Assembly (NCBI RefSeq): GCF_000213575.1
Contig: NZ_GL892006.1
Span: forward strand, 82,614 to 146,613
Length of the DNA stretch: 64,000 nt
Origin: Dysgonomonas mossii DSM 22836
GTDB taxonomy: Bacteria; Bacteroidota; Bacteroidia; Bacteroidales; Dysgonomonadaceae
Reading direction: 5' to 3'
In this document: positions 15,411-24,407 of the stretch, piece after piece
Layout: the number at the start of each line of letters is the position of its first letter
Position numbering within the stretch: position 1 is the first letter of the stretch
The notes under the pieces: model-generated
Databases searched by the model: none
What the model saw: only the letters and a program-made list of their open reading frames with translations
What the model was told of the DNA's origin: nothing
Position numbers and translations under genes: made by a program

Positions 15411-18401
15411 ATGCAAAACAAAGGCTTTGTAATTACTTTTGCAATACTCCTAACATTAGTTTGTTTGTTTTACTTGTCTTTTACGTTTGTAACAAGAAGT
15501 TACGATAAGAAAGCGGAAGAATACGCAGCTGCATACGCTACGGAGCATGCAAAAGGCGATCAACTACTCTATGATGAGTTGTATAATAAGCAATATACTT
15601 TCTACATAGACTCAATGTCTACAGAGAAAGTTTGGCCTAAAAGTATTCTCTTTGGCTTTGGAGATAGCATCGGCTATACTCTGAAAGAATGCCGTGAGAA
15701 AGAAATTGGCCTCGGACTAGACCTCAAAGGTGGTATGAGTGTTATTGTGGAAGTAGACGCTGCCGCAGTACTTCGTTCACTTGGAGATCCCGACAATGAG
15801 GCGTTTCAAACAGCTTTAGGACAGGCTTCGGACGAAAACAGAAAAGGAAGTAACCGAGACTATATCTCTATTTTTGTTGATAAATTCAAAGCTAGTAACG
15901 GCAATAACAAATTAGCATCGATATTCAGTACAAAACTGAGAGATCAGGTATCTCCTACCGATGATGATAATAAAGTAGTAGCTGTTTTAAGAACAGAATT
16001 GCAAAGCGTTGCTGATAACTCATTCAATGTATTGCGTACGCGTATCGACCGATTTGGGGTAGTTGCTCCTAACATTCAGAAACTAGACCGTGCAGAACGT
16101 ATACTAATCGAATTGCCGGGAGTTAAAGAACCTGAACGTGTGAAGAAACTATTGCAAGGTAGCGCAAACCTTGAGTTCTGGAAAACATACAACCTACAGG
16201 AAATCCAAAACTATATTGAGTTGATGGATCAGCGTTCGAAAGAAGTGTTAGCTGCAAATGGTACTACTGCACCTGTAGCTACAGATTCTCTAGCTGCTGC
16301 GACCACAGACTCTGTAAAAGTAGAAAGCACCGATAATCTAGGATTTACAAAACCTCTTCGCTCCTACTTTACAACCTTTGCAGGTGGAGCTATCGTAGGC
16401 TTCGTAAATAAAACAGATACAGCTGCCGTAAATAAAATTTTACACAGATATCAAGATTTGTACCCTGGCGACTTAACGTTTGCTTGGGGCTTCAAAGCTG
16501 AAGATGCAAAAGAAACACAATTCGCACTATATTCACTTCGTGGTGATGGTATTAAAAAAGGTCCGGCTCTTGACGGAGATGTTGTAATCTCGGCTAAAGC
16601 AGACCAATCTCAACACGGCTCTGCATGGGAAGTAGATATGCAGATGAATACTACAGGAGCACAACGTTGGGCTACTATTACAGGAGCTGAGCAAGGAAGA
16701 AGCATCGCTATCGTTCTTGACGGTTCTGTATATTCAGCACCAAACGTTCAAAATAAAATTGAAGGTGGTCGTTCTCAGATCACAGGTCGTTTTACTGTAG
16801 ATGATGCAAAAGACTTAGAAAACGTTCTTAAGTCTGGTAAGATGAAAGCAGGTGTACATATCGTACAAGAAGATATTGTAGGGCCATCTCTCGGACAGGA
16901 AGCTATTACTGCCGGTATATTCTCATTCTTATTAGCCTTGGTATTATTGATGATCTATATCTGCGTTATTTACGGATTGATTCCGGGATTAATCGCAAAC
17001 TCGGCGCTAATTGTCAACTTGTTCTTCACGATAGGCATCCTAGCTGCTTTTGGAGCCGTAATGACACTACCGGGTATAACAGGGCTTGTATTGGCACTTG
17101 CACTTGCTGTGGATGCTAACGTATTGATCTATGAGCGTACAAGGGAAGAATTAAGAGCAGGCAAAAATGTGAAAGTTGCCATAGTAGATGGTTACAGACA
17201 TGCATTTTCTGCTATCTTCGACGGTCACGTGTCTCAGGTAATTACAGCTATAATTCTTGCATACTTCGGAACAGGTCCGATACAAGGATTTGCTACAACG
17301 TTGATAATTGGTATCATTGCTTCGTTCCTTACTTCTGTATTCCTCACACGTATATTCTATGAATATATGCTCGAAAAAGGTAAATTCAGAAATCTTACAT
17401 TCTCTACAGCTCTTTCTAAGAAACTGTTCTTGAATACAAATATCAATTTCTTGGGAATGACCAAAAAGGTTGTTATCTTCTCTGCCATCATTTTGGTGTC
17501 AGGATTGGCTTCACTGTTTATCAATGGATTGAACGGAGGTATTGACTTTACAGGTGGACGAAACTATTTGATTCGTTTCGATAAGAATGTAAATGCTGAT
17601 GATATAGAAAAACTACTAGTTCCCGAATTCCAAGGTTCTACGGTTCTTGTATTGACTAGTGGATCAGCAACGCAATCTTCTACAACAAGCCAGGTGCGTG
17701 TTACTACAAACTACAAAGTAGAAGAAGCAACAGATGCTGTAGAAACAGAGATCAGAGCTAAAATGACTAGTGCATTGAAAGAATATTTGGCACCAAATAC
17801 AACAATCGACAACTATATACAAAGTTCTCAACGTGTAGGGCCAAGTGTTGCCGACGACTTGAAGACCGCTGCTACAATCGCAGTTGTGATTGCCGTAATA
17901 TGTATGGCTGTCTATATCCTTATACGTTTCCGCAACATAGCGTTCTCGGCAGGTACATTCTTCGCAGTAGCACATGATGCGGTATTGGTTATTTTCTTAT
18001 ACTCTTTACTATATAAGATAATGCCATTCTCGATGGAAATCGACCAGTCGTTTATTGCTGCGGTGTTGACAGTAGTAGGTTACTCTATCAATGACAAGGT
18101 TGTAATCTTTGACCGTATCCGCGAAATCAGAAACATGTATCCAAAACGCAATATAACCGAAACTATTAATGAGGCATTGAACTCAACATTAGGACGTACA
18201 ATGAATACATCATTAAGTTCTATGTTGGTTGTATTCTGTATCTTCTTATTGGGTGGTGATACTATCAGAAGCTTCACATTTGCGATCTTCATCGGTATTA
18301 TTATCGGTACATATTCTTCCGTATTCGTTGCTACCCCAATAGCTTGGGCTATCTTCAAGAAAGAAGAAAAGAATAAGGATACTGCAATTGAAGCGAAATA
18401 A
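15411..18401 (+). CDS. secDF: Fused protein-export membrane protein SecDF
   Basis: A 996-residue inner-membrane protein that uses proton motive force to complete SecYEG-dependent export. The SecD half has a TM helix (about 7-27), the GLGLDLKGGMSVIVEVD motif near 105 and a large periplasmic P1 domain, then TM segments with ALAVDANVLIYERTREEL (near 560). The SecF half begins near 685 with GGIDFTGGRNYLIRF and ends with VGYSINDKVVIFDRIREIR (near 890). Twelve TM segments are expected. The fusion and the long P1 insert with a Thr/Ala/Asp-rich stretch (around residues 285-310) are usual in Bacteroidota. Monocistronic, with leader structure and strong terminator. Confidence 0.95.
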   Translation: MQNKGFVITFAILLTLVCLFYLSFTFVTRSYDKKAEEYAAAYATEHAKGDQLLYDELYNKQYTFYIDSMSTEKVWPKSILFGFGDSIGYTLKECREKEIGLGLDLKGGMSVIVEVDAAAVLRSLGDPDNEAFQTALGQASDENRKGSNRDYISIFVDKFKASNGNNKLASIFSTKLRDQVSPTDDDNKVVAVLRTELQSVADNSFNVLRTRIDRFGVVAPNIQKLDRAERILIELPGVKEPERVKKLLQGSANLEFWKTYNLQEIQNYIELMDQRSKEVLAANGTTAPVATDSLAAATTDSVKVESTDNLGFTKPLRSYFTTFAGGAIVGFVNKTDTAAVNKILHRYQDLYPGDLTFAWGFKAEDAKETQFALYSLRGDGIKKGPALDGDVVISAKADQSQHGSAWEVDMQMNTTGAQRWATITGAEQGRSIAIVLDGSVYSAPNVQNKIEGGRSQITGRFTVDDAKDLENVLKSGKMKAGVHIVQEDIVGPSLGQEAITAGIFSFLLALVLLMIYICVIYGLIPGLIANSALIVNLFFTIGILAAFGAVMTLPGITGLVLALALAVDANVLIYERTREELRAGKNVKVAIVDGYRHAFSAIFDGHVSQVITAIILAYFGTGPIQGFATTLIIGIIASFLTSVFLTRIFYEYMLEKGKFRNLTFSTALSKKLFLNTNINFLGMTKKVVIFSAIILVSGLASLFINGLNGGIDFTGGRNYLIRFDKNVNADDIEKLLVPEFQGSTVLVLTSGSATQSSTTSQVRVTTNYKVEEATDAVETEIRAKMTSALKEYLAPNTTIDNYIQSSQRVGPSVADDLKTAATIAVVIAVICMAVYILIRFRNIAFSAGTFFAVAHDAVLVIFLYSLLYKIMPFSMEIDQSFIAAVLTVVGYSINDKVVIFDRIREIRNMYPKRNITETINEALNSTLGRTMNTSLSSMLVVFCIFLLGGDTIRSFTFAIFIGIIIGTYSSVFVATPIAWAIFKKEEKNKDTAIEAK

Positions 18402-18425
18402 AACTAAATAAATTGTCTTTTCGAT

Positions 18426-18466
18426 ATAGAGGCTGATTAAACAATGTAATCAGCCTCTATTTTTTT
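18426..18466 (+). terminator. Rho-independent terminator of secDF
   Basis: A 14-bp perfect stem (18426-18439 with 18447-18460, core AGAGGCTGATTA), a 7-base loop and a run of six or more T directly after. 25 bp past the stop. Confidence 0.92.
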
Positions 18467-18513
18467 GTAGAAACTTAAAGATTATGTCTTTAAACGGTCA
18501 GAAAGATTATCAA

Positions 18514-18548
18514 TAAAAAAATCCTTTCATTACAAAGATGAAAGGATT
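18514..18548 (-). terminator. Rho-independent terminator of dnaB
   Basis: AATCCTTTCAT (18520-18530) pairs with ATGAAAGGATT (18538-18548); on the minus strand the stem is followed by TTTTTT. 35 bp past the dnaB stop. Confidence 0.88.
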
Positions 18549-18582
18549 CTTATTATATACTAAGATGTCTATTCTGTTCGGG

Positions 18583-20100
18583 CTAGAAAGGAACAAAGTC
18601 ATTGCCCCCTCCTTGCATAGGGTGTGGTGGCTGATCTGCCACAGGGTGATTGTTGATCTTAGACGAGAATTGTTGACCTGCTCCAAAATTATAATCATCA
18701 TCAATATTCTGAAAACGGGCAAACTCGCTCTTGAAGCGTAACAATACATCGCCTGTAGCACCATTACGATGCTTTGCTATAATAATTTCGGCAAGACCTA
18801 TCAAGGAGTTACCTTTATCATCTTCTAATATTTTATAATACTCAGGACGGTGGATAAAACATACCATATCGGCATCCTGCTCGATAGCTCCCGATTCACG
18901 GAGGTCAGACAATTGCGGACGCTTACCTTCTGCTCCCGTACGCCCCTCAACCCCACGGTTAAGCTGCGAAAGGGCAATAATTGGGATGTTTAATTCTTTA
19001 GCCAATCCTTTCAATGAACGGGATATCATACTCACCTCCTGTTCACGGCTACCGTAATTCATACCACTGGCATTCATTAACTGCAGGTAGTCAATTATAA
19101 TAATCTTAACGCCATGCTCACGTACCAGACGGCGAGCCTTTGTCCTCAATTCGAATACCGACAAACTCGGGGTATCATCTATAAATAACGGTGCATCGTA
19201 GAGCTCTTTTATTTTAAAATCGAGCTGTTCCCACTCGTATGGTAGCAACTGCCCATTCTTAATCTTTTCACCCGGTATTTCGCATGTATTTACGATCAGA
19301 CGGTTTACGAGCTGTACGTTCGACATCTCGAGAGAGAATAATGCTACCGGATATTTATAAGACACAGCCATATTTTTGGCCATTGACAACACGAATGCGG
19401 TTTTACCCATCGCCGGACGGGCAGCTATAATTACCAAGTCGGAGTTTTGCCAACCCGAAGTTATCTTGTCTAACGGAGTAAACCCTGTTTCCAGACCGCT
19501 TAGCCCTTCAGGACGATTTGCCGCTATTTCAAGTAAATGTAAGGCTTCTTTAATGACCGGGTTGATCTGCGTCACATCCTTCTTCACATTGCCCTGTGAG
19601 ATCTCGAATAGCTTACTCTCTGCTTCCTGCATCAGGTCGTCAACATCCACTGTTTCATCAAATGCTTTACTTGTAACATTTGAGGAAAAAGAGATAAGTT
19701 CGCGAGCAAGATATTTTTGAGCTATAATACGGGCATGGAATTCGATATGGGCAGCAGATGCCACTTTCTCAGTCAACTGAGCTATATATACAGGTCCTCC
19801 CACTGTCTCCAATTCTCCATCTTTGCGTAATTGTTCGACCACGGTAAGCATATCGATCGGAGCCTGACGTACAGCCAGATCTACAATCGCTCTGTATATA
19901 ATCTGATGAATGGAATCGTAAAAACTCTCTGGTTTAAGAATATCACTAACAACCGAATAAGCATCTTTCTCTAGCATTAGGGCCCCGAGTATGGCTTCTT
20001 CCAACTCTCTGGCCTGTGGTTGTATTTTTCCTATATCTGGAACTAAAGTTGTTTCCTTTGGTTTGCGTTTTCCTTGATTCCTAAAATTTGACTCTGCCAT
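18583..20100 (-). CDS. dnaB: Replicative DNA helicase DnaB
   Basis: A 505-residue hexameric helicase that unwinds DNA at the replication fork. The N-terminal domain (about 25-125; PQARELEEAILGALMLE) binds primase; the C-terminal RecA-like domain has Walker A ARPAMGKTAF (near 230), Walker B IIIIDYLQLM (near 338) and the arginine-finger region LSQLNRGVE ... LSDLRESGAIEQDADMV. The C-terminus has a Gln/His/Pro/Gly-rich tail as in other Bacteroidales DnaB. No intein is present. Confidence 0.96.
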   Translation of the reverse strand: MAESNFRNQGKRKPKETTLVPDIGKIQPQARELEEAILGALMLEKDAYSVVSDILKPESFYDSIHQIIYRAIVDLAVRQAPIDMLTVVEQLRKDGELETVGGPVYIAQLTEKVASAAHIEFHARIIAQKYLARELISFSSNVTSKAFDETVDVDDLMQEAESKLFEISQGNVKKDVTQINPVIKEALHLLEIAANRPEGLSGLETGFTPLDKITSGWQNSDLVIIAARPAMGKTAFVLSMAKNMAVSYKYPVALFSLEMSNVQLVNRLIVNTCEIPGEKIKNGQLLPYEWEQLDFKIKELYDAPLFIDDTPSLSVFELRTKARRLVREHGVKIIIIDYLQLMNASGMNYGSREQEVSMISRSLKGLAKELNIPIIALSQLNRGVEGRTGAEGKRPQLSDLRESGAIEQDADMVCFIHRPEYYKILEDDKGNSLIGLAEIIIAKHRNGATGDVLLRFKSEFARFQNIDDDYNFGAGQQFSSKINNHPVADQPPHPMQGGGNDFVPF

Positions 20101-20132
20101 TTATCTGAACTCCCCTTTCCATAAATTTTATT

Positions 20133-20140
20133 CAAAGATA
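20133..20140 (-). promoter_or_regulatory. -7 promoter box for dnaB (TATCTTTG)
   Basis: The minus strand reads TATCTTTG, an exact TAnnTTTG match 32 bp before the dnaB ATG. Confidence 0.5.
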
Positions 20141-20197
20141 AAATAAATAATATTGAATGGAGACTTAAGTTTTGAACAAGGGGCTGTTAATAACTTT

Positions 20198-21187
20198 TTA
20201 CGGGTTATATTTGGCGCCTTTCAAAATTGTTTGCGCATCCATAGATAATATATCTTCCAGTAAAAACCCTTTCTTATTGGCATACTGATTTACAATCTGC
20301 CAACCGATCCATGCGCCTACACGCCCCGGGGATTGAGGAGATACTACGGTTGTAGAAGCGGCATCATTAGTGAGACGAGTGATAAGCATGTGGTCGGTAG
20401 AATAAAGGTAATTTTCTTTTACTATCTTTTGCCAAATATCTTTTTCGTTATTCTTGCACCAGGCTGATTGTTGGAATGTATATCCTATCAGATTATCGGC
20501 ATCCTCACCGGGAAGCAGAATGGATAGTGCATACAAAACCTTACCTTCATCTATCATGGCAGACAGAAGAGTTTCATTATCGGCAGGCTTTATAACATCA
20601 CTTATCAGCCAAGCTTTGATATAATCCTTTACAATATCCTCAGGCTGCATTTGAAGGCGTTCGTATGGTTGAAAGAAACTTTGATAAGCCGGATAGTCAC
20701 TACCCAAATACTTATCAATGGATAGAGATATAAGATTGTTTACGATAATTACATTTGCCCTGAAGCCTGAAACATGCATCGCTAACCGAGGTAGTTTTTT
20801 ACCGGGAAAATTTTCTTCTACCAAAGCGTTTACCGCAGTCAACTTATCTTCGTATGCAGAGACGTCTGCATATTTAGTTGCTACATCCTGATATATTTTG
20901 AGTAGGTCTTCATTCGCAAAGTAATCTCTAAGTTGAGAGAAAAGCGTCGCTTGATCATTCGTCTTTATTGCAATTTGTCCAAAAGCAGGGAGCAACAAGG
21001 GATATTTTTCGGTCAGAGACTTTTCCTTTACGGCATCAGGGTTTTGTATATAATTGTATATATCTTTATCGAAGCGTATAATGGTTACTCTCTCTTGTGC
21101 CGAATGTCTGTTGTCGCTTTTCACTGTGCCCGAACAACCGATGAAAGATATTATAATAAAACCTAATAAGTAAGTTATATTTTTCAT
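20198..21187 (-). CDS. GldB-like lipoprotein
   Basis: A 329-residue lipoprotein (MKNITYLLGFIIISFIGC; lipid Cys near 18). RFDKDIYNYI near residue 38 and SPGRVGAWIGWQIVNQY near 288 are characteristic of the GldB family, named for gliding motility in Flavobacterium but kept in non-gliding Bacteroidales, where its function is unknown. The mid-region has a zinc-peptidase-like layout, but I do not see a clear HExxH motif. It is 97 bp downstream of... the dnaB start region on the same strand, so dnaB follows it; co-transcription is possible, though dnaB has its own -7 box. Confidence 0.8.
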   Translation of the reverse strand: MKNITYLLGFIIISFIGCSGTVKSDNRHSAQERVTIIRFDKDIYNYIQNPDAVKEKSLTEKYPLLLPAFGQIAIKTNDQATLFSQLRDYFANEDLLKIYQDVATKYADVSAYEDKLTAVNALVEENFPGKKLPRLAMHVSGFRANVIIVNNLISLSIDKYLGSDYPAYQSFFQPYERLQMQPEDIVKDYIKAWLISDVIKPADNETLLSAMIDEGKVLYALSILLPGEDADNLIGYTFQQSAWCKNNEKDIWQKIVKENYLYSTDHMLITRLTNDAASTTVVSPQSPGRVGAWIGWQIVNQYANKKGFLLEDILSMDAQTILKGAKYNP

Positions 21188-21303
21188 TTATTCCCTTTTA
21201 AGATTTCTTCTTTGCGAAGATAATTTATATTTTTTAATTTTGTTCCGCTTTATAAACAAACATATATGTATAATGTTATAACTAAGAATGTAACAATATA
21301 TTA

Positions 21304-21311
21304 TATATTTG
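21304..21311 (+). promoter_or_regulatory. -7 promoter box for tsaD (TATATTTG)
   Basis: An exact TAnnTTTG match 49 bp before the tsaD ATG. Confidence 0.45.
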
Positions 21312-21360
21312 GGGACAAGTAATAAGCATAGTCTATTATAGAAAAAAATAAATCCAACGA

Positions 21361-22377
21361 ATGATAACTATATTAGGAATAGAATCTTCCTGTGACGATA
21401 CTGCAGCAGCCGTTATACAAGACGGGGTGCTTTTGTCAAATGTAATATCCAGCCAGAAGGTTCATGAAAGTTACGGGGGCGTTGTTCCCGAATTGGCTTC
21501 ACGAGCACACCAGCAGAACATTATACCGGTAGTAGATCAGGCTTTAAAAAAGGCCGGAGTCAACAAAGAAGATCTCTCTGCAATCGCATTTACCCGAGGT
21601 CCGGGACTTATGGGTTCGTTGCTTGTGGGTACATCATTTGCCAAAGGTCTATCATCTGCATTAAACATCCCTATGGTTGATATTAACCACCTGCACGGAC
21701 ATGTTTTAGCTCACTTTATCAAAGAGAATAAAGATGATGACAACCAACCACAGTATCCGTTTTTGTGTCTACTGGTTTCGGGTGGAAATTCACAAATAAT
21801 TCTTGTGAAGTCATACAAAGAAATGGAGATAGTAGGACAAACTATTGACGATGCAGCAGGCGAAGCTTTTGACAAATGTGCGAAGGTAATGGGACTGGGT
21901 TATCCCGGAGGACCTGTTGTTGACCGATTGGCAAAAGAAGGTGATCCTACCAAGTTTAAATTGAACAAACCGCATATACCGGGTTATAATTACAGCTTTA
22001 GCGGATTGAAAACTTCTTTTCTATACCTCTTGAGAGATGAACTGAAAAAAGACCCAGACTTTATTGATAAGAATAAAGAAGATCTTTGTGCGTCATTACA
22101 AAAGACAATCATCGATGTACTGATGGAACAACTCAGACGAGTAGCCAAAGATTACAATATAAATGAGGTTGCCGTAGCCGGAGGAGTATCTGCAAACTCG
22201 GGGCTTCGTGCAGCTTTCGAAGACCATGCAAAACGTTATGGCTGGAAAATACATATCCCTCCGTTTGGATATACAACAGATAATGCGGCAATGATAGCCA
22301 TTACCGGTTATTTTAAGTATTTAGACAAAGATTTTTGCTCTATGGATGCTGCTCCATACTCGAGGGTAGTAATGTAA
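21361..22377 (+). CDS. tsaD: tRNA N6-threonylcarbamoyladenosine transferase TsaD
   Basis: A 338-residue protein that transfers threonylcarbamoyl to A37 of ANN-decoding tRNAs, working with TsaB and TsaE. ILGIESSCDDTAAA opens it, NHLHGHVLAHF (near 115-125) supplies the HxxxH iron ligands, SGGNSQIILV and GYPGGPVVD follow, and AGGVSANSGLR plus FGYTTDNAAMIA close the ASKHA nucleotide fold. Length is normal. Confidence 0.97.
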   Translation: MITILGIESSCDDTAAAVIQDGVLLSNVISSQKVHESYGGVVPELASRAHQQNIIPVVDQALKKAGVNKEDLSAIAFTRGPGLMGSLLVGTSFAKGLSSALNIPMVDINHLHGHVLAHFIKENKDDDNQPQYPFLCLLVSGGNSQIILVKSYKEMEIVGQTIDDAAGEAFDKCAKVMGLGYPGGPVVDRLAKEGDPTKFKLNKPHIPGYNYSFSGLKTSFLYLLRDELKKDPDFIDKNKEDLCASLQKTIIDVLMEQLRRVAKDYNINEVAVAGGVSANSGLRAAFEDHAKRYGWKIHIPPFGYTTDNAAMIAITGYFKYLDKDFCSMDAAPYSRVVM

Positions 22378-22393
22378 ACAGAGATAGAAAAAG

Positions 22394-22424
22394 AAAAGGA
22401 TTGCCTACCGAGACAATCCTTTTT
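22394..22424. terminator. Bidirectional terminator between tsaD and GNAT gene
   Basis: AAAAGGATTG (22394-22403) pairs with CAATCCTTTT (22414-22423), T-rich after the stem on both strands. 17 bp past tsaD and 5 bp past the convergent gene's stop. Confidence 0.85.
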
Positions 22425-22428
22425 CTAT

Positions 22429-23568
22429 TTATATACTTTTCTTATACGCTCTTCTTTTCTTATGATTCTCGGCATTAAATCCATCCCAAAGAGAAGCAAC
22501 CTTGTTGTTCATCTCCAACTCGGGATTTGATTCCGCAAACTTGAAGCCACACTTATACGCAGATGGTATAAAATCGTTAAAGATTATAGCATTTACACCT
22601 TTCCCTTGATATTCGGGTGAGATACCAATCAGCAGAAGGTCTACGACAGGATTTTTCTTACTTTTGAGATCCCTCAAAAGATTTATCCAACCAAATGGAA
22701 GGAATCGTCCCCGAGATTTAATCAGTCCACGAGAAAGGCTCGGCATAGCTATACCAAATCCAACCACCTCATCGGTATCTTCTTTAATTATTATCGATAC
22801 CAGATCCCAGCGAAGCAATGGCACATACATTTTCACATAGTAGTCTATCTGACGTTGTGTCAATGGAGCAAAGCCATATAAAGGCTTATAAGCAACATTC
22901 AACAGTTCAAATATCTTACTTACGTACGGCGTTATTTGTTTTAGGCTTTTAAATTTAAGTACCTTCAGTCCATATCGCTGCATCACCATGTTAGCGATAC
23001 GCTGATGCCTTTCAGGAACAGAATCAGGAACAGGTATCCGATATTCATTCCAGTCGGCATCCTTCTCAAATCCGAGGCGTTCTATCTGATATCTGTAATA
23101 CGGATAACTATATGTTGTAGACATTGTCGACTCTCGGTCGTAACCTTCAATCAGCAAGCCTTCGTGATCTAAGTCGGTAAAGCCCATAGGCCCTACTATA
23201 ACATTCATACCTTTGGCTTTCGCCCACTTCCCTGCCGCATCGAATAAAGCATCGACAACCTCGTTGTCGTCTATAAAATCAACAAATCCGAAGCGTGCAT
23301 TTTTTTGATTCCAGATTTCATTCGCTGTGTGATTTATAATACCGGCAATACGGCCAACGATCTCGCCATCTCTATATGCCAAGAACAATTGTTTTTCACA
23401 AAAATCGAATGCGGGATTCTCTTTTTCATTCAACGTACCCAGTTCATCCAGAACAAGAGAAGGTACATAATATGGAGAATTTTTATAAAGAACATCGGTA
23501 GGAAATTTAATAAATGCTTTTTTCAAAGCTTTATCATCTTCTTTAACCTCCTTAATGATTATAGACAT
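22429..23568 (-). CDS. GNAT-superfamily N-acetyltransferase-like protein, function unknown
   Basis: A 379-residue protein with two GNAT-like halves. The first has FLAYRDGEIVGRIAGIINH (near 60-80) followed by GFVDFIDDNEVVDALFDAA and IVGPMGFTDLDHEGLLIEG. The C-terminal half has LLLIGISPEYQGKGVNAII, where QGKG is the acetyl-CoA pyrophosphate loop. This YghO-like family is widespread in Bacteroidota, and its substrate is not known to me. No signal peptide. It is monocistronic and convergent with tsaD. Confidence 0.7.
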   Translation of the reverse strand: MSIIIKEVKEDDKALKKAFIKFPTDVLYKNSPYYVPSLVLDELGTLNEKENPAFDFCEKQLFLAYRDGEIVGRIAGIINHTANEIWNQKNARFGFVDFIDDNEVVDALFDAAGKWAKAKGMNVIVGPMGFTDLDHEGLLIEGYDRESTMSTTYSYPYYRYQIERLGFEKDADWNEYRIPVPDSVPERHQRIANMVMQRYGLKVLKFKSLKQITPYVSKIFELLNVAYKPLYGFAPLTQRQIDYYVKMYVPLLRWDLVSIIIKEDTDEVVGFGIAMPSLSRGLIKSRGRFLPFGWINLLRDLKSKKNPVVDLLLIGISPEYQGKGVNAIIFNDFIPSAYKCGFKFAESNPELEMNNKVASLWDGFNAENHKKRRAYKKSI

Positions 23569-23607
23569 AGATTAAATAATATGGAGAATAAACTTATTTT
23601 CAGAACG

Positions 23608-23615
23608 CAAATATA
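23608..23615 (-). promoter_or_regulatory. -7 promoter box for GNAT gene (TATATTTG)
   Basis: Exact TAnnTTTG on the minus strand 39 bp before the ATG at 23568. Confidence 0.45.
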
Positions 23616-23676
23616 TGGATTTTTTATTTATTTAATATATCCCCTTAAACTCATAATTAAATGAAATAATATTTCT

Positions 23677-24234
23677 TTATTTCCAAATAAATTCATTTTC
23701 AGAGACAATATAATCCATCTTTATATCATTCGTATCAACAGGAATAGTATCCAGAAGCTGAAATTCGAAACATATACCCATTTTAGGAGCCGAAATGAGA
23801 GACAAGAAGCGATCATAATACCCTCTGCCTCTGCCCAGACGCCCCATCTTTCGATCGAAGGCTACACCGGGAACAATAATTAAATCCACCTTTTTATAAT
23901 CGGTAAAATTATCACCCAATGGTTCCATTATACCATACGAAGATTGCTTCAATGTGGTATCCTGAACATATTTTCTGAAAACAATATCATCCTTAACCAC
24001 AACTGGCAAATAGAAATTCTTTTCAGCACTCCAACGGTTGATAAAATCGAGGGTCTGCACCTCATCGTCCATGCTATTATAAATAAATATAGTTTTTGCC
24101 TGCTGAAATGCTCCTGTTATTTCCAAAACCGATAATACTTCTTCCGAACGATTGTATAAGTCGTCAGCTGAATATTGTTTCTTTAACAAGGATATTTCTT
24201 TTCTCAGTTTTTCTTTTTGCTGTGCTATATTCAT
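23677..24234 (-). CDS. 5-formyltetrahydrofolate cyclo-ligase
   Basis: A 185-residue enzyme that converts 5-formyl-THF to 5,10-methenyl-THF with ATP, recycling a storage folate. The N-terminal KEKLRKEISLLKKQ helix and the C-terminal DLIIVPGVAFDRKMGRLGRGRGYYDRFL region (G-R-L-G-R-G-x-G-Y-Y-D, near 120-142) are diagnostic. Length is typical (180-200 residues). It starts its own transcription unit after the S41 protease terminator. Confidence 0.93.
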   Translation of the reverse strand: MNIAQQKEKLRKEISLLKKQYSADDLYNRSEEVLSVLEITGAFQQAKTIFIYNSMDDEVQTLDFINRWSAEKNFYLPVVVKDDIVFRKYVQDTTLKQSSYGIMEPLGDNFTDYKKVDLIIVPGVAFDRKMGRLGRGRGYYDRFLSLISAPKMGICFEFQLLDTIPVDTNDIKMDYIVSENEFIWK

Positions 24235-24290
24235 CCTTTATTTTCTTTGTTCCGTTGGAGATATTTTGTTTGTATAATTAATTCCTTCAA

Positions 24291-24298
24291 CAAAAATA
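24291..24298 (-). promoter_or_regulatory. -7 promoter box for formyl-THF cyclo-ligase gene (TATTTTTG)
   Basis: Exact TAnnTTTG on the minus strand, 56 bp before the ATG at 24234. Confidence 0.4.
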
Positions 24299-24340
24299 CA
24301 TTTCTTTTTCTAATTTCTACTTAAATAGAACGAATACAAG

Positions 24341-24376
24341 AAAAAAGGATAAAAGTAGAGTTCTACTTTTATCCTT
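24341..24376 (-). terminator. Rho-independent terminator of the deaminase/protease pair
   Basis: A 15-bp perfect stem (24345-24359 with 24362-24376, core AAGGATAAAAGTAGA) followed on the minus strand by six T. 30 bp past the protease stop. Confidence 0.88.
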
Positions 24377-24407
24377 CTGTTTTATATTATATCATAACCA
24401 ATCCACA

